A stretch of 64,000 nt of DNA, from the NCBI RefSeq assembly GCF_032452875.1, contig NC_083881.1:67649689-67713688 (forward strand), given 5' to 3'. This DNA comes from Bos javanicus (lineage: Eukaryota > Chordata > Mammalia > Artiodactyla > Bovidae). Every line of letters begins with the position of its first letter. Positions within the stretch are counted from its first letter, which is position 1. A program made the translations under genes and the position numbers. The notes under the pieces are model-generated. The model searched no databases. It was not told the origin of the DNA and saw nothing but the letters and a program-made list of their open reading frames with translations. This document shows, piece by piece, positions 22,924 through 33,000 of the stretch.

Positions 22924-23343
22924 ATGGCAACGGGATCATACTTATTAGTAATTACCTTAAACGTAAATGGGTTGAATGCCCCAATCAAAAGACAAAGACT
23001 GGCTGAATGGATACAAAAACAAGACCCCTACATATGTTGTCTACAAGAGACCCACCTCAAAACAGGGGACACATACAGACTGAAAGTGAAGGGCTGGAAA
23101 AAGATTTTCCATGCAAATTGGGACCAAAAGAAAGCAGGAGTCACAATACTCGTATCAGATAAATTAGACTTTAAAACAAAGGCTGTGAAAAGAGACAAAG
23201 AAGGTCACTACATAATGATCAAAGGATCAATCCAAGAAGAAGATATAACAATTATAAATATATATCCACCCAACATGGGAGCACCGCAGTATGTAAGACA
23301 AATCCTAACAAGTAATATCATAAAAAACAAAGAAAGGCTGTAA
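22924..23343 (+). pseudogene. L1 ORF2 N-terminal stub (partial endonuclease)
   Basis: The frame opens MATGSYLLVITLNVNGLNAP, 51 bp after ORF1, exactly as in the complete L1. It carries the first endonuclease motifs (NVNGL; QETHL near residue 42; IINIYPPN near 113). After about 130 L1 codons the sequence switches to non-L1 DNA, and a stop follows at 23341-23343. The endonuclease catalytic GDFN and SDHN motifs, all of reverse transcriptase and the Cys domain are absent, so no functional ORF2 protein is possible. In the complete L1 the second position of YAPN is Ala; here it is Pro. Confidence 0.9.
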
Positions 23344-23562
23344 AAGTGTTCCAGATTAAAAGAGACTTTATCAACATGACAATGAAATGCAATATCTGAT
23401 CCTGGACTAGATCTTGTACTAGAAGGAAAAAGTGCTAAAAAGGACACTGAGGGTCAGTTAACAGTATTAGAATACAGACAGTAGATTTAATAAAAGTATT
23501 TTATCCATGTTAAAAAAAAAGAAAAAAGAAATAAGACCCAAAGACATAAAACATAAAAAAAA
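23312..23562 (+). other. Captured 3' end with polyadenylation signal and A-rich tail
   Basis: From 23312-23315 the sequence no longer follows L1 ORF2. Phrases such as 'aacaaagaaaggctg', 'gacaatgaaatgcaatatct' and 'gatcctggactagatcttg' resemble the 3' UTR of old mammalian L1 families (recognition by eye). AATAAA at 23489-23494 lies about 17 nt before an A-rich run starting near 23512, the normal spacing for mRNA 3' ends. The tail is interrupted by short non-A segments. The target-site duplicate follows immediately. Confidence 0.7.
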
Positions 23563-26089
23563 AAAAGCATCAATCCTTCAGCACTCAGCTTTCTTTATAG
23601 TCCAACTCTCACATCCATACATGACCACTGGAAAAACCATAGCCTTGACTAGACAGACCTTTGTTGGCAAAGTAATGTCTCTGCTTTTGAATATGCTGTC
23701 TAGGTTGGTCATAGATTTTCTTCCAAGGAACAAGTGTCTTTTAATTTCATGGCTGCAGTCACAACCTGCAGTAATTTTGGAGCCCCAAAAAATAGTCTCT
23801 CACTGTTTCCATTGTTTCCCCATCTATTTGCCATAAAGTGATGAGACTGGATGCCATGATCTTAGTTTTCTGAATGTTGAGTTTTAAGCCAGCTTTTTCA
23901 CTCTCCTCTTTCACTTTCATCAAGAGGTTCTTAAGTTTCTCTTTGCTTTCTACCATAAGGGTGGTGTCATCTGCATATCTGAGGTTACTGATATTTCTTC
24001 CGGGCAATCTTGATTCTAGCTTCTGCTTCATCCAGCCGGGCATTTCACATGATGTACTCTGCATAGAAGTTAAATAAGAAGGGTGACAATATACAGCCTT
24101 GACATACTCCTTTCCTGATTTGGAACCAGTCTGTTTTTCCATGTCCAGTTCTAACTCTTGCTTCTTAATCTGCATACAGATTTCTCAGGAGACAGGTCAG
24201 GTGGTTTGGTATTCCCATCTCCTTCAGAATTTTCCACAGTCTATTGTGATCCACACAGTCAAAGGCTTTGGCATAGTCAATAAAGCAGAAATAGATGTTT
24301 TTCTGGAACTCTCTTGCTTTTTCGATGATCCAGTGGATGTTGGCAATTTGATCTCTGGTTCCTCTGCCTTTTCTAAAACCAGCTTGAATATCTGGAAGTT
24401 CACGTTCCACATACTATTGAAGCCTGGCTTGGAGAATTTTGAGCATTACTTTGCTAGCGTGTGAGATGAGTGCAATTGTGCAGTAGTTTGAATATTCTTT
24501 GGCATTGCCTTTCTTTGGGATTGGAAGGAAAACTGACCCTTTCCAGGCCTGTGGCCACTGCTGAGTTTTCCAAATTTGCTGGCATATTGAGCGCAGCACT
24601 TTCACAGCATCATCTTTTAGGATTCGAAATAGCTCAACTGGAATTCCATCACCTCCACTAGCTTTATTCATAGTGATGCTTCCTAAGGCCCACTTGACTT
24701 CGCATTCCTGGATGTCTGGCTCTAGGTGAGTGAACACACCATTGTGGTTATCTGGGTCATGAAGATTTTTTCTGTATAGTTTGTCTATCTATTCTTGCCA
24801 CCTCTTCTTAATATCTTCTGCTTCTTTTAGGTCCATACCACTTCTGTCCTTTACTGAGCCCATCTTTGCAGGAAATATTCCGTTGGTATCTCTAATTTTC
24901 TTGAAGAGGTCTCTAGTCTTTCCCATACTATTGTTTTCTTCTATTTCTTTGCAATGATCACTGAGGCAGGCTTACGTATCTCTCCTTGATATTCTTTGGA
25001 ACTCTGCATTCAAATAGATATATCTTTCTTTTTTTCCTTTGTCTTTTGCTTCTCTTCTTTTCTCAGCTATTTGTAAGGCCTCCTCATACAACCAGTTTGC
25101 CTTTTTGCATTTCTTTTTCTTGCAGATGGTCTTGATTCCTGCCTCCTGTACAATGTCACAAACCTCCGTCCATAGTTCTTCAGGCACTCTGTCTATCAAA
25201 TCTAATCCCTTGAATCTACTTGTTACTTCCACTGTATAAGTATAAGGGATTTGATTTAGGTCATACCTGAATGGTCTACTGGTTTTCCCTACTTTCTTCA
25301 ATTTAAGTGAATTTGGCAATAAGGAGTTCATAATCTGAGCCACAGTCAGTCTTGTTTTTGCTGACTGTATAAAGCTTCTCATCTTTGGCTGCAAAGAATA
25401 TAATCAATCTGATTTTGGTATTAACCATATGGTGATGTCTATGTGTAGAGTCTTTTCTTGTGTTGTTGGAAGGGGGTGTTTGCTATGATCAGTGCATTCT
25501 CTTGGCAAAACTCTGTTAGCCTGCTTCGCTTTATACTCAAGGCCAAACTTGCCTGTTACTCCAGGTATCTCTTGACTTCCTACTTTTGCATTCGAGTCCT
25601 CTGTAATGAAAAGGACATCTTTTTTGTGTGTTAATTCTAGAAGGTCTTGTAGGTCTTCATAGAACCATTCAACTTCAGCTTCTTCAGCATTACTGGTTGG
25701 GGCATAGACTTGGATTACTGTGATATTGAATCATTTGCCTTGGAAACGAACAGAGATCTCTCTGTCATTTTTGAGATTGCATGCAAGTACTGCATTTTGA
25801 ACTCTTTTGTTGAATATAAGGGCTACGCCATTTCTTCTACGGGATTCTTGCCCACAGTAGTAGATATAATGGATCTGAGTTAAATTCACCCATTCTGGCC
25901 CATTTTAGTTCACAGATTCCTAAAATGTTGATATTCACTCTCGCCATCTCCTGTTTGACCACTTCCAACTTGCCTTGATTCTTTGACCTAACCTTCCAGG
26001 TTCCTATGCAATATTGCTCTTTACAGCATCGGACTTTACTTCCAACACCAGTCACATCCACAACAGGGTGTTGTTTTTGTTTTTATACT
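23563..26089 (-). mobile_element. BovB, 5' part (right of the nested L1)
   Basis: Continuation of the BovB from 20257-20626: C-terminal region, reverse transcriptase, linker and endonuclease, ending near 26080 just upstream of the endonuclease start. The total BovB length without the nested L1 is about 2.9 kb, so it is nearly full length and slightly truncated at the 5' end. The flanking 9-bp repeat aatcatcag (20248-20256, 26090-26098) marks its target. Confidence 0.9.
23590..26061 (-). pseudogene. BovB ORF2 (endonuclease-RT), multiply frameshifted
   Basis: Reading the minus strand from right to left, several frames preserve the BovB polyprotein in order. They are an APE-type endonuclease start (MARVNINILGICELKW, 25837-26061), a linker (24972-25394), early RT (SGGDGIPVELFRILKDDAVK, 24414-24737), RT palm (DYAKAFDCVDHNRLWKIL, 24165-24410), and the catalytic RYADDTTLMVE with GLKLNIQKTKIMAS (23759-24175). 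Frameshifts and stops separate them, so the enzyme is dead although YADD is intact. Confidence 0.85.
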
Positions 26090-26540
26090 AATCATCAGGG
26101 AAATGCAAATCAAAGCCGTAACACCACCTCATGCCTGTTAGAATGGCTGCTATCAAAACAACTAGAATGACAAGTGTTAGCAAGGATTTGGAGAAAAGGA
26201 AACCTGTGTGCACTGCTGAGAGGAATGCACATTGCTGCATTCCATTGCTGGAAAGCAGGTTCCTCAAAAAATTAAAAATAAAACTAATCATATGATCCAG
26301 AAATTCCACTTCTGAGTATTTATTTGAAGAAAACAAAACACTTAATATATGCATTCATTGCAGCATTATTTATATTAGCCAATACACTGGCAACAACTGT
26401 CCATCCATGGGTAAATGGATAAAGAAACCGCAATATCTATGCAATGGAATACTCAGAATACTCTTCAGCCATTAAAAAAAAAAAGAGTGAAATCTTAGCA
26501 TTTTTAACAAAATGCATGGATTTCAAGAGCATTACACCAA
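26090..26540 (+). mobile_element. Old L1 3' UTR, continuation after BovB
   Basis: The outer L1 resumes ('atcatcagggaaatgcaaat', 'gaatggctgctatcaaaaca', 'gcaatggaatactcagaa') and reaches 'aaaatgcatggatttcaaga', where a further insertion interrupts it. Confidence 0.85.
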
Positions 26541-27822
26541 ATTGACAGAGGGACAAAATGGTGGAGTAGGACTTGGAGCTCACTTTCACTCTTGAGCACA
26601 CCAAATCACAACTAACTGCTGAACAACCACTGACAAAAAAGACTGAAACCTACCAAAAAGGATATTATATATCTAAGGACATAAGAAGGAACACAACAAG
26701 AGGATTAGAGCAATGCTGCTGCTCGTTGTCCAACCCCGTGCAACTCCACAGACAGCAGCCCACCAGGCTCCTCTATTCCTGAGATTCTCCAGGCATGAAC
26801 ACTGGAGTGGGTTGCCATTTCCTTCTCCAATGCATGAGAGTGAAAAGTGAAAGTGAAGTTGCTCAGTCATGTCTGACTGTTCGTGACCCCATGGACTGCA
26901 GCCTACCAGGCTGCTCCATCCATGGGATTTTCCAGGCCAGAGTACTGGAGTTGGGTGCCATTGCTTTCTCCATAGTGCAATGCACTAGTGATATAATCAA
27001 ATTCCATCTCCCCATCCCCCTAAGGCAGACCTATAAACTGGAGAATAATTATATCACAGAAGTTCTCCCATAGGAGTGAGAGCTCTGAGTCCCATGACAG
27101 GCTCCCCTGTCAGGGGGTCTGTCATCAGAAGGAGGAGCCCCCAAAGCATTTGGCGTTGAAGGCCAGCAGGGCATGAGTGCAGGAGATCCACAGGACTAGG
27201 AGAAACAGAGACTGTACTCTTGGAGGGCGCACACAAGGTCTCATGGGCACCAGGACCCAGAATTTCATATAAGCCTAGGCCAAACCTACCTACTGGTCTT
27301 AGCAGTCTCCTGGGGAGGCAGGGAATGGCTATGACTCACTTATTGACAAGAACACTGGTGGTGGAGGTATCAGGAGGCCAGCATTTTGGCACCAAGACCT
27401 GGCCCCAGTGAACAGCTGTAGGTTCCAGTGCTGGGATGCCTCAGGCCAAACAACCGACAGAGCTAGAACACAGACTCATCAGCAGACAAGCTACCAAAAG
27501 ACTTTCTGAACTCACAGTCACCTCTAGACACACTCCTTGGTGTGGCCCTGTCCACCAGAGCACCCAGGCCCAGGTCTGCCCACTAGTGGGCAAGGACTGG
27601 CCCCTCCCACCAGGAAGCCAGACACCAGAAGCAAGTAAGCTACAATTCAGCACACTGGAGAACCGAGTTCACAAACACAGAGCAGAACCTACCCTGGGAC
27701 CAGCTGGTCCCTGGCCTTTGGATTGAGAGAGGAGTATACTGGTGGAACACATAGGACATCCCTACAGACAGCCACTTCTCCAGGGTGAGAAACATAACAG
27801 AAAAATACAATTAGAAATTTAG
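26541..27822 (+). mobile_element. L1 5'-UTR-only insertion (contains BOV-A2)
   Basis: The segment starts like an L1 5' terminus ('gacaaaatggtggagtagga', compare CAAGATGGCGGAGGAGTAGGA in the young L1). It continues through L1-leader-like sequence with many CCAG/CACC phrases to 'aaatttagacaaaaa'. The outer L1 resumes immediately after. The flanks 'gagcattacaccaa' (left) and 'gggcattatgccaa' (right) look like a mutated target-site duplication. No ORF1, ORF2 or L1 3' UTR is present. A BOV-A2 at about 26711-26975 splits it. Confidence 0.55.
26711..26975 (-). mobile_element. BOV-A2 SINE
   Basis: Minus-strand dimer: GCTGCTGC tail, first Bov-A unit, the linker 'tgcatgagagtgaaaagtga', second Bov-A unit ending 'tgggtgccattgctttctcc'. 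Confidence 0.9.
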
Positions 27823-27965
27823 ACAAAAATGAGGGCATTATGCCAAGTGAAATAAGTCAGACAAACTAAAATGAAAACAGGCTCATAGATATAGAGAACA
27901 AACTGGTGGCTGCCACACACAAGGGTTTAAGACTGGGAGAAATGGGTGAACAATTTATTTTTTTA
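27823..27965 (+). mobile_element. Old L1 3' terminal part
   Basis: Resumption of the outer L1 ('gccaagtgaaataagtcag', 'gaacaaactggtggctgcc', 'gggagaaatgggtgaacaat'), ending at a T/A-rich stretch. Confidence 0.75.
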
Positions 27966-27971
27966 AGTGTA

Positions 27972-28012
27972 AAAAGAAAGGAAGAAAGGAAGGGAGGGAG
28001 GAAGAAGAGCCT
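27972..28012. repeat. Purine-rich GAAA/GGAA/GGGA microsatellite
   Basis: Imperfect purine tetramers at the tail of the old L1. Confidence 0.8.
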
Positions 28013-29180
28013 CTCCTTACAATTAAAAGATGGGAACTCAGACACGCATCTATCATTGGGATTTGTTTTCTAAATGTTCTTTTTGTGCTGACATTAGATC
28101 CCTCTAAGATCTACTGAGTTTGCTGCTATTATTCTCCTACCAAATGCTTTTCTCACCCAACTTAACCATATTCAGTGTCTCTTTGTACCTAATCCCAAAC
28201 CCTGTGTTTGTTTTCTTGGACCAGACCTACATTCTCAAACGCACCTGGGAGGCATCTCAACTTGTGGATATCTTCAAAGCCTGACTAAATTCACAACCCC
28301 TTCTCCTTAACATCTTTCTAGATTCCCATTCATGATAGAACACACTATAAATTCTCAGAACTTGGTGGGCAGCCCTCCCTTCTTCCTTCTCCCTCAAATC
28401 CTGCACACCGACTGCCCTTGCCTTGCCTCTGCCCTATCTTTGAGCAGCCCTTGGGGCCTCGCTCTTGGGCCAGAAGTGAGCCTCTCTGCTCGGTGGGCGT
28501 CAGAGCCCTCTGCTCATATTCCTCCCAAGGATCACTGCTGATCATCTGAGTGTTATGGTCGCAGTTTGTCTCTGACGCTAGACCGTGACTGTCTTGAAAA
28601 CAGACAGCTTTGTTTTATGTAACTATGTATTTTGATTTCCTCCATATTTCAGTCTAAAATCAAAAAGATGCTCAAATAATATTGGTTGAATTACCTTTTA
28701 ATTTCATTGATTGCAATAAATGCAATGACAATGTAAATGCAATTATTTTAAAGAGGATTTTCTTGAGTCTTCTGATTAGGGAAAATTAACAGAAAAATCT
28801 GATGTGAGGTGTGATTAGAACAGCATAAATAAAGGGGTAAAAATTCAAGAAACTTGGTAGAAAGATATTTAAAAGTTTCCTAGATTGATGGAAATAAAAT
28901 AAATTTGGAAAATACAAATGTCTTTAACTTCAAATGATTGGAAGACAATTATAGTTGTCCCTCAATCAGACTACACTGAATACTGAACATTTGAAATAAT
29001 TTACATTTTTTAAATTATAATTGGGAAAAGGTAAAATAAAGTCTTCATGTATAAAACTGAGAAAAAGGAAACATTGTGTCCACTGGAAATGCCAGGATGG
29101 GAATCTATAGCTATAGGTACCCATTTTGCCTATCGTATACTGAGAACCCGTCTACAAAATGAAGCTAAACAGGACAAGCT
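28013..29180. other. No recognised gene
   Basis: Mixed composition. The part at 28180-28560 may be a very diverged L2, but I cannot confirm it. The rest is AT-rich. Confidence 0.35.
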
Positions 29181-29192
29181 AAGCCAAGAGAT

Positions 29193-29459
29193 GGGAGAAG
29201 GCAATGGCACCCCACTCCAGTACTCTTGCTTGGAAAATCCCATGGATGGAGGAGCCTGGAAGGCTGCAGTTCATGGGGTCGCTGAGGGTCGGACACGACT
29301 GAGCGACTTCCCTTTCACTTTTCACTTTCATGCATTGGAGAAGGAAATGGCAACCCACTCCAGTGTTTTTGCCTGGAGAATCCCAGGGACGGGGGAGCCT
29401 GGTGGGCTGCCGTCTATGGGGTCGCACAGAGTCGGACATGACTGAAGTGACTTAGCAGC
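29193..29459 (+). mobile_element. BOV-A2 SINE
   Basis: Two Bov-A units joined by the linker 'cacttttcactttcatgcat', with tail 'gacttagcagca'. Perfect 12-bp direct repeats aagccaagagat lie at 29181-29192 and 29460-29471. Confidence 0.95.
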
Positions 29460-29643
29460 AAGCCAAGAGATAGAGACAACAGGGCTAGAGATCGGTCCAT
29501 ATCACATCATTTGTAACCTGAATCCTGCCATGCCTAACACCATGTATCAGAGATACCAAAAGTATCTCTGAACTTTCCAGTTACAAAAGTTACAGATCTC
29601 TCCTTTTGGTTTAGTATATTTTAGTTAGATTGCTTTCACTTCT

Positions 29644-29663
29644 TTTTTTTTTTTTTTTTTTTT
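29644..29663 (-). repeat. L1 poly(A) tail
   Basis: A pure T run on the plus strand, equal to the L1 poly(A) tail. The run starts at 29643, whose T is also the last base of the target duplicate. It directly follows AATAAA on the L1 sense strand. No interruptions, which fits a young insertion. Confidence 0.95.
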
Positions 29664-30010
29664 ATTGTTCCAATTTTATTTTATTTTTAAACTTTACATA
29701 ATTGTATTAGTTTTGCCAAATATCAAAATGAATCCGCCACAGGTATACATGTGTTCCCCATCCCGAACCCTCCTCCCTCCTCCCTCCCCATACCATCCCT
29801 CTGGGCCGTCCCAGTGCACCAGCCCCAAGCATCCAGCATCATGCATCGAACCTGGACTGGCAACTCGTTTCCTACATGATATTTTACATGTTTCATTGCC
29901 ATTCTCCCACATCTTCCCACCCTCTCCCTCTCCCACAGAGTCCATAAGACTGTTCTATACATCAGTGTCTCTTTTGCTGTCTCGTACACCGGGTTATTGT
30001 TACCATCTTT

Positions 30011-33000
30011 CTAAATTCCATATATATGCGTTAGTATACTGTATTTATGTTTTTCCTTCTGGCTTACTTCACTCTGTATAATAGGTTCCAGTTTCATCCA
30101 CCTCATTAGAACTGATTCAAATGTATTCTTTTTAATGGCTGAGTAATACTCCATTGTGTATATGTACCACAGCTTTCTTATCCATTCATCTGCTGATGGA
30201 CATCTAGGTTGCTTCCACGTCTTGGCTATTATAAACAGTGCTGCGATGAACATTGGGGTACACGTGTCTCTTTCCCTTCTGGTTTCCTCAGTGTGTATGC
30301 CCAGCAGTGGGGTTGCTGGATCATAAGGCAGTTCTATTTCCAGTTTTTTAAGGAATCTCCACACTGTTCTCCATAGTGGCTGTACTAGTTTGCATTCCCA
30401 CCAACAGTGTAAGAGGGTTCCCTTTTCTCCACACCCTCTCCAGCATTTATTATTTGTAGACTTTTGGATCGCAGCCATTCTGACTGGTGTGAAATGGTAC
30501 CTCATAGTGGTTTTGATTTGCATTTCTCTGATAATGAGTGATGTTGAGCATCTTTTCATGTGTTTGTTAGCCATCTGTATGTCTTTTTTGGAGAAATGTC
30601 TATTTAGTTCTTTGGCCCATTTTTTGATTGGGTCGTTTATTTTTATGGAGTTGAGCTGTAGGAGTTGCTTGTATATTTTTGAGATTAGTTGTTTGTCAGT
30701 TGCTTCATTTGCTATTATTTTCTCCCATTCTGAAGGCTGTCTTTTCACCTTGCTAATAGTTTCCTTTGATGTGCAGAAGCTTTTAAGGTTAATTAGGTCC
30801 CATTTGCTCATTTTTGCTTTTATTTCCAATATTCTGGGAGGTGGGTCATAGAGGATCCTGCTGTGATGTATGTCGGAGAGTGTTTTGCCTATGTTCTCCT
30901 TTAGGAGTTTTATAGTTTCTGGTCTTATGTTTAGATCTTTAATCCATTTTGAGTTTATTTTTGTGTATGGTGTTAGAAAGTGGTCCAGTTTCATTCTTTT
31001 ACAAGTGGTTGACCAGATTTCCCAGCACCACTTGTTAAAGAGATTGTCTTTAATCCATTGTATATTCTTGCCTCCTTTGTCGAAGATAAGGTGTCCATAT
31101 GTGCGTGGATTTATCTCTGGGCTTTCTATTTTATTCCATTGATCAATATTTCTGTCTTTGTGCCAGTACCATACTGTCTTGATAACTGTGGCTTTGTAGT
31201 AGAGCCTGAAGTCAGGTAAGTTGATTCCTCCAGTTCCATTCTTCTTTCTCAAGATCGCTTTGGCTATTCGAGGTTTTTTGTATTTCCATACAAATTGTGA
31301 AATTATTTGTTCTAGCTCTGTGAAGAATACTGTTGGTAGCTTGATAGGGATTGCGTTGAATCTATAAATTGCTTTGGGTAGTATACTCATTTTCACTATA
31401 TTGATTCTTCCAATCCATGAACATGGTATATTTCTCCATCTATTAGTGTCCTCTTTGATTTCTTTCACCAGTGTTTTATAGTTTTCTATATATAGGTCTT
31501 TAGTTTCTTTAGGTAGATATATTCCTAAGTATTTTATTCTTTCCGTTGCAATGGTGAATGGAATTGTTTCCTTAATTTCTCTTTCTGTTTTCTCATTATT
31601 AGTATATAGGAATGCAAGGGATTTCTGTGTGTTGATTTTATATCCTGCAACTTTACTGTAGTCATTGATTATTTCTAGTAATTTTCTGGTGGACTCTTTA
31701 GGGTTTTCTATGTAGAGGATCATGTCATCTGCAAATAGTGAGAGTTTTACTTCTTCTTTTCCAATTTGGATTCCTTTTATTTCTTTTTCTGCTCTGATTG
31801 CTGTGGCCAAAACTTCCAAAACTATGTTGAATAGTAATGGTGAAAGTGGGCACCCTTGTCTTGTTCCTGACTTTAGAGGAAATGCTTTCAATTTTTCACC
31901 ATTGAGGATAATGTTTGCAGTGGGTTTGTCATATATAGCTTTTATTATGTTGAGGTATGTTCCTTCTATTCCTGCTTTCTGGAGAGTTTTTATCATAAAT
32001 GGATGTTGAATTTTGTCAAAGGCTTTCTCTGCATCTATTGAGATAATCATATGGTTTTTATTTTTCAATTTGTTAATGTGGTGTATTACATTGATTGATT
32101 TGCGGATATTGAAGAATCCTTGCATCCCTGGGATAAAGCCCACTTGATCATGGTGTATGATCTTTTTAATGTGTTGTTGGATTCTGATTGCTAGAATTTT
32201 GTTAAGGATTTTTGCATCTATGTTCATCAGTGATATTGGCCTGTAGTTTTCTTTTTTTGTGGGATCTTTGTCAGGTTTTGGTATTAGGGTGATGGTGGCC
32301 TCATAGAATGAGTTTGGAAGTTTACCTTCCTCTGCAATTTTCTGGAAGAGTTTGAGTAGGATAGGTGTTAGCTCTTCTCTAAATTTTTGGTAGAATTCAG
32401 CTGTGAAGCCGTCTGGACCGGGGCTTTTGTTTGCTGGAAGATTTTTGATTACAGTTTCAATTTCCATGCTTGTGATGGGTCTGTTAAGATTTTCTATTTC
32501 TTCCTGGTCCAGTTTTGGAAAGTTGTACTTTCCTAAGAATTTGTCCATTTCTTCCACGTTGTCCATTTTATTGGCATATAATTGTTGATAGTAGTCTCTT
32601 ATGATCCTTTGTATTTCTTTGTTGTCTGTTGTGATCTCTCCATTTTCGTTTCTAATTTTGTTGATTTGATTTTTCTCCCTTTGTTTCTTGATGAGTCTGG
32701 CTAATGGTTTGTCAATTTTATTTATCCTTTCAAAGAACCAGCTTTTGGTTTTGTTGATTTTTGCTATGGTCTCTTTTGTTTCTTTTGCATTTATTTCTGC
32801 TCTAATTTTTAAGATTTCTTTCCTTCTACTAACCCTGGGGTTCTTCATTTCTTCCTTTTCTAGTTGCTTTAGGTGTAGAGTTAGGTTATTTATTTGACTT
32901 TTTTCTTGTTTCTTGAGGTGTGCCTGTATTGCTACGAACTTTCCCCTTAGGACTGCTTTTACCGTGTCCCACAGGTTTTGGGTTGTTGTGTTTTCATTTT

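Larger units (their letters stand above)
20627..23562 (+). mobile_element. Young chimeric L1: spliced 5' UTR, complete ORF1, truncated ORF2, foreign 3' end
   Basis: This 2,936-bp unit is enclosed by the perfect 14-bp repeat aaaagcatcaatcc (20613-20626 and 23563-23576) and lies inside BovB. It starts at the canonical L1 5' terminus, with a YY1-like CAAGATGGC at 20637-20645. The 5' UTR matches the complete L1 of this window but lacks its 2,230-bp block, joined at 21772/21773. ORF1 and about 130 codons of ORF2 follow. At 23311-23315 the sequence leaves L1 and runs for about 200 bp into older-repeat-like DNA with AATAAA at 23489-23494, then an A-rich tail from about 23512. A single retroposed spliced transcript explains all of this (inference). 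Confidence 0.9.

Noticed and set aside
20257..26089. BovB and chimeric L1 considered as an assembly join of unrelated sequences
   Set aside because: Perfect or near-perfect target duplicates enclose each element and the interrupted element resumes colinearly, as expected of true nested insertions.
29047..29445. 132-codon plus-strand frame
   Set aside because: Most of it is the BOV-A2 SINE at 29193-29459. Bov-A elements often carry open frames without coding function.
29644..29663. Poly(T) run considered as a terminator or simple repeat
   Set aside because: It is the poly(A) tail of the minus-strand L1, placed directly against the target-site duplicate.
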